In this document: in pieces, positions 1 through 12,065 of the stretch
How positions within the stretch are numbered: position 1 is the stretch's first letter
Layout: each line of letters opens with the position of its first letter
Assembly: GCA_020746835.1 (NCBI GenBank)
Contig: JAGPNK010000001.1
Coordinates: 4,774,001 to 4,838,000, forward strand
Reading direction: 5' to 3'
Origin: Stachybotrys elegans
Taxonomy: Eukaryota; Ascomycota; Sordariomycetes; Hypocreales; Stachybotryaceae
DNA: 64,000 bases
Notes under the pieces: generated by a model
Told to the model about the DNA's origin: nothing
Database searches by the model: none
Seen by the model: only the letters and a program-made list of their open reading frames with translations
Program-made: the position numbers and the translations under genes

Positions 1-364
1 TGCCGGTGGGTTTGAAGAAATTTATCGGGTTTCTTCTTTATTCTATTTACATTCTTCTTCTGGTTTTGTTTTGTTTTATTTTATTTTATTTAATGATATT
101 TTTGCCCCGCCCGTGATCATCTCATTTCCCCTTCTTTCGCATTCGGGTGTTGTTGCTAAAGAGGTGCACTGCCAACAACTTGGACGAGGCAGGTTGTAAT
201 TAGGGCTGGGTTGTTCCTTCCACTTGCAATTCCAACCATCGCACCACCTTCATCAAACTTTCCTACTCACCCCTACACCTCTTCCCACGCCATTCCAGCA
301 GTATTCCTCCCAGTCACAATTCCCAGAGGCTTTGCCACCCATCCTCGAGGTGAAGGCGCCCAAC
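1..364. other. Leader region of the F-box/JmjC gene
   Basis: No coding region is supported here. The stretch is T-rich at its left end (runs of tttta) and C/T-rich from about 200 onward, as expected of a fungal promoter plus 5' leader running into the ATG at 365. A short open frame from 224 overlaps the start in the same frame, but its residues before Met at 365 are low-complexity and not family-like, so I start the gene at 365. Confidence 0.5.
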
Positions 365-2046
365 ATGAGTCAACCAGACCATCTCGCCTCTGACTCGATC
401 CCGTCCCATCCACTCGGGCTTAAGCCTCTAGGCAACCGTTTTCTTCATGAGGGGCCAGACGCTCGTGTTGCGGCGGGCACCTGGCAGATTCTCCCAGATG
501 AGTTTCTCATGGTCGTGTTGGAGAGTTTCGACAAGTCTGCCCTGGTAAATCTGGGCTCCACGTGCAAGTTCCTCTTCGCCTTCTGCCGCTCCGAGGAGCT
601 ATGGAAGGCCTTGTTTCTTCAGTAAGTTCTAGTCTACTTGGTCATGCACAAGTACATTTGCCATCGCGTAACTCTCGCCTCCCAATGACAAATGCAAAGT
701 AGCCAGCCTTTTTTTCGTTTCTTCGTGTCCGTGCCCATGCCTCTTCCGTCTCGTGAGTCACCAAGTGCTCATGCAGGAGGCATTCTTACCTCCCGTCACC
801 TGCCAGGGTGACTCTCCGTCTTGGGATCTTTCTTGGCTGCGCCTTTGACTCATGCTGACGGACCCCTAGCCAGCAAAAGTCGTCGGATACGAAGCAACCT
901 GTCAAATGGCATGGGTCATGGAGGTCGACTGTTCTGGGCCTGCCCGATGGACCGGATGTCGCCATATCCTGCAGCAACGTCTTCTCGGATGTTCTGCATC
1001 GCCCATTTGCATGCAGCAATGTCAATCTTAGCAGATTTGCATCCGGTATTCCCGCGGCCAATCAGATTCGTCGCTTCGACAATCTATCCTATGATGAATT
1101 CGCAGAGCAGTGGACGGAGCAGCCCTTCATCTTGACTCGATGCATCCAGGAATGGCCCGTGTGCACCGAGTGGTCCATAGACAGCCTTGGCCAGATCTAC
1201 GGAGATGTCGAGTTTCGTGCTGAGGCTGTCGACTGGACCTTTTCCACGTACTGCGCCTACATGGAGAATAACAAGGACGAGAGCCCACTGTATCTGTTCG
1301 ATCGCAAGTTTGCAGAGAAGATGGAAATCAAAGTCGGAACCGATGCTGGTGCGGCATACTGGCGCCCCGAATGCTTTGGACCCGACATGTTTGAAGTCTT
1401 GGGATCAGATCGTCCTGCTCACCGGTGGCTGATCATTGGGCCACAGCGTAGTGGCTCGACGTTCCATAAAGATCCAAACGGCACCAGCGCATGGAACGCG
1501 GTGATTCAAGGATCCAAATATTGGATCATGTTCCCCCCAACAGCAGATGTGCCAGGGGTCTACGTGTCGAAAGACAGCAGCGAAGTGACGAGCCCCTTGA
1601 GTATTGCAGAGTGGCTCCTCACCTTTCACCAGGAAGCGCGACAAACTCCAGGGTGCATCGAGGGTATCTGCCACACGGGGGAGATTCTCCATGTTCCGAG
1701 CGGGTGGTGGCATCTTGTGGTCAATCTTGAGAACGGCATCGCCCTGACGCAGAACTTTGTTCCTCAGACGCCAAGCCACAACCTGCTCTCCGAGGTCCTC
1801 TCGTTTCTACGGGACAAGCCTGATCAGGTTTCCGGATTTCGGGCTGACATAGAGAACCCTTACGAGCTCTTCACCGGCAGATTGAAGGAAAACTACCCGG
1901 ATGTGTTGGAGCGTGCACTGGAAGTCCTTGAAAAGAAGAGCTGCCAGAAGAAGCGAAAGTGGGAGGCGGTTGTCAGCAATGACGACGCTCCGGCAGGTGG
2001 CTTCAGCTTCGGGTTCGGCGGCGACGATGCAGATGAGATTGAATGA
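365..2046 (+). CDS. F-box and JmjC-domain protein (putative Fe(II)/2-oxoglutarate oxygenase)
   Basis: Exons are 365-621 and about 870-2046, giving roughly 477 residues. Residues about 40-85 form an F-box (ILPDEFLMVVLESF then LWKALFL), which normally binds Skp1 in SCF ubiquitin ligases. The second exon holds a JmjC/cupin domain. The iron ligands are visible: His and Asp in FHKDPNG (about residues 285 and 287) and the distal His in PSGWWHLVVN (about 367). An active hydroxylase or demethylase is therefore plausible, and the domain order resembles JMJD6-like F-box proteins of fungi. The C-terminus is Lys-rich then acidic (KKRKWE, GGDDADEIE). The 248-nt intron is long for this window. It joins in phase (CTGAC branch before CCCCTAG), but an 18-nt exon at 777-794 would also keep phase, so the junction is tentative. 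The substrate cannot be read from the sequence. Confidence 0.82.
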
Positions 2047-3998
2047 GTTAGATGTCACTCTGGGAACAAGATCATAGCCATGACCTTCTTCACTACATCC
2101 AAGGCCTCTGTCACGAGCTTTCCGTTCGTGGCTCTGGCAATGCCGAACTTGATTGTCAACCAAGCAGATTCATGGCCCAGCTGATGACAATATCATCGCC
2201 AACTGGACTGTGTAATATTCCACGCAGCGCCTGCAGAAGGACGGCAACGCGGCTCGGCAATGTGCTAGAGACAGAAAGCGGCAAGCCGAGATGGCGGCGG
2301 TACTGCAACCGTCGTACCGTCCAAAACTGGCTGGTTCAGCTGCATGTTACGTGTGATACGAGGATGGAGGCAGCACCAATGTGACTATAGAAGCCACGAC
2401 ATGATGTACCGGGGAGGATGAGAGAGGTTCGGACTGCCTGCTTGAGGTGTTAGCAATGCGAAGGACCGCCATCTCCTAGAAAGCTCAAGAGAATATAGGA
2501 ATTGCGTCAGGTTGACACTGTTCTGGAGCTCCGTCACCTTGGCTTACCTAGTGAGGGGCGTTTGATTCTCTAGCGTCCGAACCTGCAAACTAAATACAAT
2601 ACCAACGGATTGTCATAGCTTTGAAGCAGGGTGGCTGTAAGCTCCATAGCGGACAGACCGCGTGTTCCGTACTGCCTCATGTAATAGGATGGCAGCCACT
2701 CGCAGACATGCAATGTACTTTACTGGTAGGCATAACCTAATTGCCAACTTGGCACCCTGTCACAGCGTCAGGTCAGCCCAAGTCAGCAAAGTAAGCCTGC
2801 ACATAATCAATGAATCCAGTAATAATCGCCTACTCTGGGCCGTGGACCAACCCAGTTGGTGCTCGGCAAGCGGCAGCGTAACGCTTCCATCCATCCATCC
2901 ATCCATCCGTCCATTTCATTTTAGAATTGGATGGGCCTGAGAAGCCCCCACGCGTGCACGAGCTTGGGCCTTGCGTGCCTCCGCTGGAATCCGGGCGCGC
3001 ATGTGTCCCCCCTTCTCCCGAGTCTCCCTCCCCCCCGTTGGTTGAGTGCCAAGTGCTTGTTTCAGACACCCAGGATACGGATACAGACAGACAGCCACAG
3101 CCACAGACACAGGCACAGACGTAGATGCATGTACATACGTACACTGTCGTTGTCGTCACCGCCGGGTCGTGGCACTGAAAAAGGGCCTCCTCTGCTTTGC
3201 CGCCCCGGCCTCGCGGGCGCCTCCTCTTCACACTCAGCTCCGTTTCATCACCGTCCAGCTCGCCAGATCTTGTTTCAACCTGGTATCCAAATTGAACTGT
3301 GGAGAGCCAACCTCCCTTTCTTCTCCCTGCGAGCATTAATTATTATTACAAACCCCCCCTGTTGCTGGGCTGGAGCTGGGAAAAAAAGGAACAAAAAGGG
3401 TCTTCTACCTGGTAGATACTTAGTACCTAGTTGCGGGGACTCGATACTGCAGTACCGCCTCCTCCTCCTACTAATGGACCTACTGCAACTACTAACCCCA
3501 GGCCTGGCTTTGTTCATCATTCCTCATCTTTGAACCCTTCCCCTCGCTCCAACGCGCTTCCCTTGCCTTGCAGTGTATTTCTTGTTTTTCTATCTCTTCT
3601 CTCTTGTTTGTGCGGTTTTTTTTTAATTCCTGCTGTGAGTCCTGCCGCCTACCTGCCGCCTGCCCTGTTTCCCCCCTGTTCTCTCCTGCTCACGTCAACG
3701 CTGCCGAGTTGTCATTGCTAACCTACCGACGGGAAGCTTAGCTGTTCTCTACCGCGGCCTGCTGCTAAGGAAAGGCTGCTACCTGCTACCTCAACCTCGA
3801 CGCGACACGGCCATCTCAACGTTTCGAGTCCAGTCGCCCAGCCTCTCTCCCTCCTCCGCCCTTCCACCCCTTTGCAATACCCTCGCCGACGACAAAGCTG
3901 CCGCACAGCCGCGCTTATGCTTCGTTCACCTTGCCAGCAAATCGATTTTTATACTCGTTATATGCTAGATTCCCCCGCCATAAGGGGCCTACGTAATC
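2047..3998. other. Intergenic: 3' region of JmjC gene and long leader of the CCCH/Smr gene
   Basis: Open frames here are short, overlap on both strands and show no family-like residues. The right half (about 3450-3998) is C/T-rich with ctcctcctcc and ccttgcc runs, typical of fungal transcription start regions. A CCAT microsatellite lies at 2887-2914. I see no gene. Confidence 0.6.
2887..2914. repeat. CCAT tetranucleotide microsatellite
   Basis: Six to seven tandem CCAT units with one variant (CCGT) lie in the intergenic region upstream of the CCCH/Smr gene. Confidence 0.85.
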
Positions 3999-6271
3999 AT
4001 GGTTTCCGATGAGCATTATGAGATGTGCCTGCCCATCCTCCAGGATGCGAGCCTCGAGGACGAAGACAAGACGGATAGATTAGAAGAGCTCTTCAGGGCA
4101 CGCACCAATCTCTCCGGACCCTCCCTAGACAATGCCATTCTCGATGCCCTCTGGAGATACCGCGAGTGTGGAGGAACGTCCACCTCACCCCCGCCCATCC
4201 GTCAGACCATCTTGCGACGTCCGTCTCCTGCGTCCTGGCGAGGCAACGGCACGCCTCTGTCCGGATCTCCTCGCCTCGGCGTAAGCCCGCTTGCTCCCCC
4301 GGGCTTCGTGCCCCCGATCACCAGGGCCAAGTCATCCACCGCTTCACCCTTCTCCTCCCCTCGCGCCTCGCCTCGTCTTGCATTCGCGACACCGGCTATC
4401 CCCCACAGCCCCAACCTCAACGCCTACGAGTTTGCCAGTGATCCCACCCCCGCCATCGAGATCCTCGGCGAATACCAGGCCGAGAACGTCGAGTGGTTGG
4501 TCAACGACGATGCCATCAGCGTCACCTCGTCCGTCGGCACCAGCAGCGGGCTCAACGCGGCTGCCCCTGAGTTCTCCTCCATGGGTGGACAGCAGATCGA
4601 CATGTCACCGTATGATATGCTACGCTCCATCCTGGGCCAGACAAGAACCGATGAGGAGATTGAGGCGGCTTTGGCGCATAACGGCTATGATCTCAGCGCC
4701 ACAATCGTCTCCATCATGGAGAACCAAGCCCAAGAAGGGGGAGCATCGCTTCTCCAGTCGGACGAGCCCAAGAACGTCTTGATTGGCAAGTCCATGTCGG
4801 CCGAGGGCCGCCCCAGCACGCCCGTGAACCAAAAGTCGGGCGTCATTTGCAAGTTCTACATGTCGACCGGCCAGTGTTTGAGGGCGGACTGTCGCTTCAG
4901 CCACGACCTGAGCAATCATTTGTGCAAGTAAGTCTGCGCTGTTCCCATGGGCATAGGTCCCAAATTGATTCTCACATTGCTCACCCCTTGTCTAGGTATT
5001 GGGTCATGGGCAACTGCCTGGCAGGGGAGACTTGTATCTTCTCACACGACCCCAGCAAGCTCGTCAACAAGCTCTCCATCGACGGAGCAAGCACACCGCC
5101 ATCCAAGGGAAGTATCCATCTGCAAGATATGAACTCGTTTCCCTCTTTGCACCCTGGAGACGGCTTCTCAGGAAGCCCCAACTTTCCTGGTATTGGGGTG
5201 ACTCCGCCTCCAGGCTTCCGAGGCCGCCACGGCACGGAATCACCTCGCTCTCGGTCGCGCCCTAGCAGCCGTCACCATCATGGAAAGGAGTCTAACTCGC
5301 CTGCGCCCGCGCTGGACGACAACGAAGCCTTTCCGTCGCTCGGGGCAGCATCGGCGAAGCAAGGCAAGAAGCACCACGGGAAGCGTGGCGGACACGGCCA
5401 TGGACACAAAGAAAATTCGGCGCCCAGTTCCCTGGCGGACATTGTCAAGATGTCGCCATCACCAACTCCAGGGTCGCCTCGCCTCGACTCCAAGAAGGCT
5501 GCTCGTAACGGCAGCGCTACAGGTCTGCGCAATGGAGAAAACAGTGCCGCAGCTCAGGCTATTCCCAGCCCGAAGCACATTCCTTGGCTTGAAACGGGCG
5601 AGCGCGCCAACAAGTCGTATCTGAAGGCTCGACAAGAGGCTATCAAGCATGGTGGCCTTCGCAACAAATTTCTGCAAAGGTATGATCTAAATAAACCACC
5701 CATGAACACAGCTGACCAATGCAGTGCCGCCCAAGCATGGAACCGAAATGATGCCAGGGCAGCTAAGGCCCTCAGTCTGAGAGGCCAGAGCGAGAACGAT
5801 TTGATGCGCAAGGCACACAGGGAAGCCGCCCGGGAGCTGTACGAGGAACGCAACAAGACCAACGCGGGCAGTAGCGAGGTCTACGTGGACCTCCACGGCC
5901 TACACCCCGAGGAAGCGGTCGAATACCTGGAGAAGGTGTTGATGGAGAATAGCAAGGAGAGCAGACCCGTGTATGCCATTACTGGCACCGGGCATCACAG
6001 CAAGAACGGCAAGGACAAGGTGGGCAAGGCGATTCGGAACTTCCTCAATGAGTGGCGCTACGCCTACCGAGAGTTCTCTGTGCCCGGGGACCGGAACAAC
6101 ATGGGCGGCATCCTGGGCATTGACGCCCGCAGCTGGGATAAGTCGCTGGCCAAGGAGGAAGCCGCGGAAAGCAAGGTCGACATTGACATCCTCAGCGAGG
6201 GCGTCGAGATTGGCGACGGCAAGGTGCGGCTTCTTGTGAGGGATACGCCCAAGGGTCCTAGCCGGCGATGA
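3999..6271 (+). CDS. CUE-like, twin CCCH zinc-finger, DUF1771 and Smr-domain protein
   Basis: Exons are 3999-4927, 4996-5679 and 5725-6271 (719 residues). The N-terminal 190 residues are Pro/Ser-rich. A UBA/CUE-like three-helix segment follows (MLRSILGQTRTDEEIEAAL). Two CCCH fingers come next (CX8CX4CX3H, then CX7CX5CX3H); intron 1 splits the second. A low-complexity stretch precedes a DUF1771 helix (AAQAWNRNDARAAKALSLRG). An Smr domain ends the protein, with the DLHGLHPEEAV and TGTGHHS signatures. Smr domains of the Cue2/N4BP2 family are endonucleases, and Cue2 cuts mRNA in no-go decay. The same arrangement plus RNA-binding CCCH fingers suggests mRNA surveillance, which is inference. The second intron (5680-5724, 45 nt) is a multiple of three without stops, so a 15-residue longer form is possible. 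Confidence 0.85.
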
Positions 6272-7616
6272 CGACTGGCAAGCAAAACCGTAAAATAGAA
6301 AAGAAGTAGACATGGCGAGACAGAAAGAGAAGGAGAGGGGAATAAAGCAGTCAACATGAAGATGCGTACCTACCGTGTACCTAGCAGCGACCATGGGGCT
6401 CGCTCCCATACCTCGAAAGGTGATGTCGGATGTCGACTCGAATGTCGTTGGTGCAGATGCCGATGGCCGAGGATACACGTAACTTTTGCATGGATGTCCA
6501 TAAGGCTATCCACGTGGATGCGTCCATCTCCAACGACTAGAGCCCCTGGTCCGAACCCTCATATCATATATCAGTCCCGTGGTACTGTAGATGCATACGA
6601 TACAGCACCCTAATCACATTGGTAATGAATCCACGGCATCTACTCGTTGCCGCAGGATCATTCAGACAAACATCCACCCCCGGCTACTTTCATGCATACC
6701 TCGGATCAGTTACGACCGTATGTATCATCAGCACCGATCAACCAATCCACCTCTGTGCGATCTGATAAGTCGAAGATCGCTCAGAAGCTCCCGCTACCTA
6801 TTTATAGGCCTGGGCATCCACATAATCTCTCTTATGTACCCCATCAATTGGCAGTAAACGGAACGTAGATAGATAACAAGAGCTCTCAGGGCTTTACACT
6901 GAAAAATGAAGATGAAAATAAAACCCGAGTCATCCATATGCTCTTGTAACGTCATATCCGTAGCAGTAGGTACATGGCAGTAGCCAGACGTGGCGCCTTG
7001 CGCTTGTTCATCCCGCATTGTTGAGCAGGTACATGCGCCTCAAGTCAGCACTTTCCCGTCCAAACTCCGCTCCCCCCACTGCCTTAGTCCCTACCCAATG
7101 GTACCGCCCTGATGTAAGTATGGCGCGGCCCTTCAGACGTTGGATCTTACTTTTAGGGACCTACGCTTTAACTTTGGTCGCCGCACGTCTATCTTACCTT
7201 CTTCCTCCCTCGCCAGACATATCAAGCTTGTTTCTTCTTCTCCCCTCTCTTTCTATTCAATCCATCTACCATTTCGGCCTCTTTTCTCCGATCTAGCAGT
7301 TATATCAATTCTTTGCTTTCGCCATTCCGAGTGAATAGACATCCCTTTCGACTCAGCCCCCTCCATCCCGACCCTCCCGGCTACCTCCCATTCTCTCGAT
7401 ACTCTCCGCGTACATACCCTTCGAACCCGTCTCGAATCAGAATGGACAGTTAGCGCATACACACCTCAATAAGCTCGCAAGACACGGCCCCCAACGTTGC
7501 AATAATCTCGCCCCCTACATCTCCTCTCTCTCTCTCTCACTGCGCCGTCCCTCGCATTGGAGCTGTGCTCGTCCTCCTCCCACACATCGCACGCTCGACA
7601 TAATACAATTATCAAA
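6272..7616. other. Intergenic: 3' region and tvp38 promoter/leader
   Basis: No gene is supported; open frames are short and low-complexity. From about 7190 to 7616 the plus strand becomes strongly C/T-rich, including a CT dinucleotide run at about 7521-7538, which I read as the promoter and 5' leader of the Tvp38 gene. Confidence 0.55.
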
Positions 7617-8832
7617 ATGCCCGCCGACTACGAATCCACGGCGCAGGCGCTTGCCGTGTCGCCCTCGCGCTCGTCGCCCACCTCGCCATGGTTCCGGCGC
7701 AGCAATTCCGTCACCTCGCGCCGCCTCGAGACTATGCCCATGCGCTCCTTGTCCACCTCCGGCTCTGCTATGGAGACTGTCCGCCGCCTATGGGTTTCCG
7801 TGAACCAGTTCGGTCTGCAAGTACAAAGGACCTACGAGAAGCTGTCGCCGCTGCAAAAGGTGCTCGCCATTGCCGTCTGCATCCTAGGATGGGTCGTCCT
7901 GATCCTCATGATCATGTACTCGCACTCCTTCTTCTCCTGGCTGGCTCCTGTCGCAAAAGCATGGCGTAGCAATCCCGCTGGCTGGCTCATCATCTTCGTG
8001 CTCATATTTGTCATGTCGTTTCCGCCCGTCATTGGCTATTCGACCGTCAATACCGTGGCTGGATTCGTGTACGGCTTCCCGCTCGGTTGGCCCATCATTG
8101 CTGCTGCAGCCACCGTAGGCAGCACCGCAGCTTTCATTGCCAGCCGTACAGTTCTGAGCGGCTACGTCAACCGCATGGTTGGGCACGATCATCGATTCAG
8201 AGCTTTGGGTCACGTTCTGCGCCAAGAGGGCGTCCTGTACCTGACGGCTATCCGCTGCTGCCCACTTCCATTCAGCCTCAGCAACGGATTCCTTGCAACG
8301 ATTCCCACTATAAGCCCGATGACCTTTGCATTGGCGACTGCGCTTTCTACGTAAGTATTCTGCTTCTACTCCTCCCCCAATCGAGATCAGCAGCTGATCC
8401 TAGGTTCCATACAGTCCAAAACTGCTCGTTCATGTCTGGATTGGCAGCCGTCTTGCCCTACTCGCCGAAGAAGGCGATGAGATGTCTGCTGGAGACAAAG
8501 CCATCAACTACATCGGCATTGCCATCGGCGGCATCATCGGCTTCGTCGCTGGGTTGGCCATCTATCGCAGGACAATGGCCCGCGCCGCCCAGCTAGCGGA
8601 AGAGGATGCCGCTGACACAGCTGCTGAGGAAGGGGATGGCGGGTACGAAGACAATGACGGCACTTTGCTCGACCCAGAGGATGCTGCTGCCATCATGTCT
8701 GATGACGACGTCTCCCTATGGGAGCAGGAGCCGGAAATGTATCACGACACGCGGAGCTCCACTGACGAGGACGATGCCCAAGACTGGACAAGGAACGCGT
8801 CCTCAAATGGGAAATCAAATGGACACTTATGA
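7617..8832 (+). CDS. tvp38: Tvp38/TMEM64 family Golgi membrane protein (VTT/SNARE-associated domain)
   Basis: Exons are 7617-8350 and 8415-8832 (383 residues). The start ATG has a good context (atcaaaATGCC). The first 75 residues are Ser/Arg-rich and cytosolic. Hydrophobic segments follow: one at VLAIAVCILGWVVLILMI, one at WLIIFVLIFVMSFPPVIGYS and others up to about residue 290. The family signature is present as GYSTVNTVAGFVYGFPLGW, and the R.CPLPFSLSN loop is conserved. The second exon starts inside the conserved stretch STPKLLVHVWIGSR, which fixes the splice site: a 64-nt intron ending CATACAG. The tail is acidic. Yeast Tvp38 sits in Golgi/endosomal membranes, and VTT-domain proteins are linked to lipid scrambling or vesicle traffic. 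The exact activity of this protein is not known from sequence. Confidence 0.9.
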
Positions 8833-9367
8833 TTCGCACACGCGTTTCGTCTGGTTCATCGCAATCAACCTCCGCCGGTGTGGTCTGAGAGAACCCACCC
8901 CAAACCAAAGGGATTCTGGCGTTTTTTTTTTTTGTGTTTTGTCAGGCTCGGAGTTTTTGTTTTACTTCTTAGCGAGTGATTTTCAAAGCAACTACAGAGG
9001 GAAATAGGTGCAGATATATATTTGTCTTCTTGTGCTATCCCCGGCTTCTAGAGAAGGGATTAAGGATACAGCGTCCGATATATGTGGATTAGACAACTCC
9101 AAAGAACAAATACACATGTGTGATCAAGAAAGAAAAACTCCCGCTATCATTGCAATTTCGTCATGAATACAAACTGGCCTAGAGCTCACTGCATATTATC
9201 ATATGGTCCCCTTGCGGATCAATGCAGGTGAATAATGGTTTCAAAATCAACGCCATCGCTAGATGAAAAGCATCAAGGGGACTTCATAACTTCGAAGCGA
9301 AACAAAGGGGGGGAAGCTCCCCTCAGGCTTCGCGTATGTAGTGCGACAATGTCATCGCATGTTGGGT
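8833..9367. other. Convergent 3' regions
   Basis: This spacer separates two genes that end toward each other. It is A/T-rich with a T-run at about 8924-8933 and several aataca/aaataca stretches that could serve as polyadenylation context on either strand. No coding signal is seen. Confidence 0.5.
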
Positions 9368-11116
9368 TCACTGGTTGCCCCGGTACTGGTTCATAATCTG
9401 CATCGCTTGATCGAGCGGATATCCGATGAATACAGGACCTGTGAAGATCATGGAAGGCGCCGCAGCAGCGCTCGTCGGCTTCATCATGTCTGGGCTCACA
9501 AACGCCGGGTGAGGCCGGGGTGATGGTGGTCGGGGTGGCGCCTCATCCTGATGGCTGAAGTGGGGGATATGGGAGGGTTCGAGGGGAGGCATTGCTGGAA
9601 TGGGCTCTGGATGCTTGGCGGATGGATCGAGGCTGGGGAAAGCCGTAAACTTGGTGTGATCAAAGGGGCACTTCTTTGGCGGTGGCTTGACGGAGCTGTG
9701 GGTGCTGCGCACAGGACTCATCATGCGGACGGGGGCGGGTGGCGGCGACATGGGCTGCTCCTCCTCGTAGTTGGCCTGCTCGTAGGCAGGAACTGATATT
9801 CCCCATGGCCGACTGGGCGACTCGCCCACGCGAACCTCCTTGAGAGGCCGGTCGAAATGGCTTTGGCGCTCGACGTCGACAGCTGGGGGCTCATCCGGAG
9901 CCGCCGCCGGGTCTTCGGGGTTCGTGCTGGCGCTAACGTCCTGAGCCCAGTTCTCTACCCTTTCGTTGGAGGCTTTGTCGACAGCGCTTCGGGTCTGCCC
10001 CTCGTCGGCCTCGGCCTCGGCCTCGGCTTCTCCAGGAAGCATAGGTTGGTGAAGTGTCCCCAGTCCCTCTATCATGCTGACGAGATTGCCGTACTTGGAG
10101 TCCAGCTTCCGGATCTGTTCCTCGTTACGCTGATACCGGCGCAGGCAGACCTCGTGGCTTCGGGGCAGCTCATGCTTGTGGGTCTCGACATAACGTGCTA
10201 TCTCTTCGGGGGAGTGTGTATCCATGTAGCGAATTGGGCATTTCCCAGTGGCGGAGCCGTTGGCGGCGGGCTGAGATGTGGTCTCTTCGTACATGGCTGC
10301 GCAGATGGGATCAGATGAATGATGCGGGGTGATGTCGTCGACCGGGCCGTCCTTGTGCTCCTCGCCCTCAACCGGCGCATCAGCCCCGTTGACCGTGGCG
10401 GGCTTCGAAAAGGGACACTCGAGACTTCCCCTCTTCCCTTCCACAGTAAAGTCCTGTTCAAGAGCTGTCGACATGGAAGTTTGGTGTGAGGAGTCGGAAA
10501 GCGTTTCTCTGGTAGAACTGGTTGTCTTGCTGGCGTCGCCGAGAGAGATGAGCTGGTTGGCGACACGACGACCGTCGCGGATAATGAGAGCGATCTGGTG
10601 CTGGGTAAGGGGAGATATGCGCTGTGGAAGGGGAACGGCGGCTGTGGTGTCGATGGACGTATGAGGCGGAAGCTGTAGCTTTGCCAGTGTGTCGGCTATC
10701 TCGGGGTTCGTCGGGGCATATTTATCGGTGAGGAATTGGACCTGCGAAGGACAAGAAGAAGCGGCGTTAGCGATTTGGGGAAGCACATATGACGCGGTCA
10801 AAAAATGTGTGGCTGAGAGCGCGGGGGGGGGGGGAGATGGTGAAGCAGAAGACGAAGTCAGAGAATGTGGTATTGTGTCAGTCGTGGCAGGCCGGCTTTG
10901 AGACCGACTGCTCTTGATCTAGAGCTAAACAGAACTCATCATGCAGTCGAGGGTGTCGTCGGGTAGAATATATATATATGTAGGCCAACTCACCTGTTCG
11001 TGGGCAAAGCGCAGCTTGTGCTCGAGGACGGTTTTCTGGTCGGCGAGGGTCTGGACTTGGGCAGCGAGGGCGTTGAAAGCATCCGCCAGTGTGTGCGTGA
11101 GATGGACGTAGCTCAT
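9368..11116 (-). CDS. Conserved fungal protein of unknown function with CP (heme-regulatory-like) motifs
   Basis: Exons on the minus strand are 11116-10994 and 10741-9368 (498 residues), joined in phase 0 across a 252-nt intron containing a 12-base G run. The N-terminus (MSYVHLTHTLADAFNALAAQ) is helical and coiled-coil-like and runs across the junction (KLRFAHEQ then VQFLTDKYAP). The middle is polar and acidic, with a helical block, EEQIRKLDSKYGNLVSMIEG. Three Cys-Pro motifs occur: LECPFSKP, GKCPIRYM and KKCPFDHT. The last closely resembles the K/R-C-P-V/I-D-H heme-regulatory motif of yeast Hap1. The C-terminal third is Pro-rich and ends in a short conserved-looking block, TGPVFIGYPLDQAMQIMNQY. 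There are no membrane segments and no catalytic signature. I do not recognise the family; regulation by heme is a hypothesis. Confidence 0.75.
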
Positions 11117-12065
11117 ACCTACGTGAGTAGGGATAGACGAAGACGAGAAGGCTAGGAGACGGAGGGGACGAGAAGCTGGGAGGGGGTTTTAGTTCGTTTC
11201 TCGTTTCGCAGGTGGTTGATGACTGATGATGGAGAGAGCAAGAACGAGGTGCTCCACTGGCTAAAACAAAACGGCTGCAGTGGCCGTGAGGGAATCGATA
11301 AGATATGGAATGGAGCTTGTATCTTGTATCTATTATCACGTGCTGAGGTGAACAGTGTTAGGCACTGTCAAGTACTGTATTTTTTTTCCCAAGGAAACAA
11401 CAAGAGGAAGAGAAGAGAAGTATGAAGCGTCTCCCGCAGCAAGCGATAGTAATCATACCTTATGATGCCTGATCCCTGGGCCGCGGCACTTTGTCATCAA
11501 CTGCCCGGCTTGTCAAGGCTTATCACAGGCGGGCGCACGCTGCAGCCTCTCTCTCATGCACCTTTCCCCCCCAATCCGTATCATCATCCACTTGGTCGAC
11601 CGCCACCCGCTGCCAGCTCATACGGGCTCTCTCTCTCACACAAAGCAAGATCCACACGTGGATATGCGGGCAGGAGGATAGGCCCAGAGGGACGCTTTTT
11701 GCAACGGGGCCGAGATAAAGGATGAGATAGATGATGTGATAGCGGCTTTGTCTATGAATATCGATTCCATGGTACTGTCTTTTTTTCTCTCTCTTGCCTT
11801 TTTGCTCCCCTCGTGTCGTGCGCATGTCTGGGTGCTAAGACTGAAGCTACCCAACCGTCCGTCTATGGTTCATCGCTGGGACATGCTAGCCTCATAACCA
11901 TCACCACCACCTTCACGCATCAATATCAGTGGAGAGCAGCAGAACACACGGGGCAGTAGACACATTGTCGCCTCTCATCGCCTATCTGCTGCACTCTTGT
12001 CTCCTCTTGTATCGCCATCCCACTGTTTGTTGCTTGTAAACCGCCGCCCCCGTCAACCACATGCC
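11117..12065. other. Divergent promoter region
   Basis: This spacer lies between the minus-strand CP-motif gene and the plus-strand peptidase gene and must hold both promoters. It has C/T-rich stretches near 11550-11650 and 11770-11815 and no supported reading frame. Confidence 0.5.
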
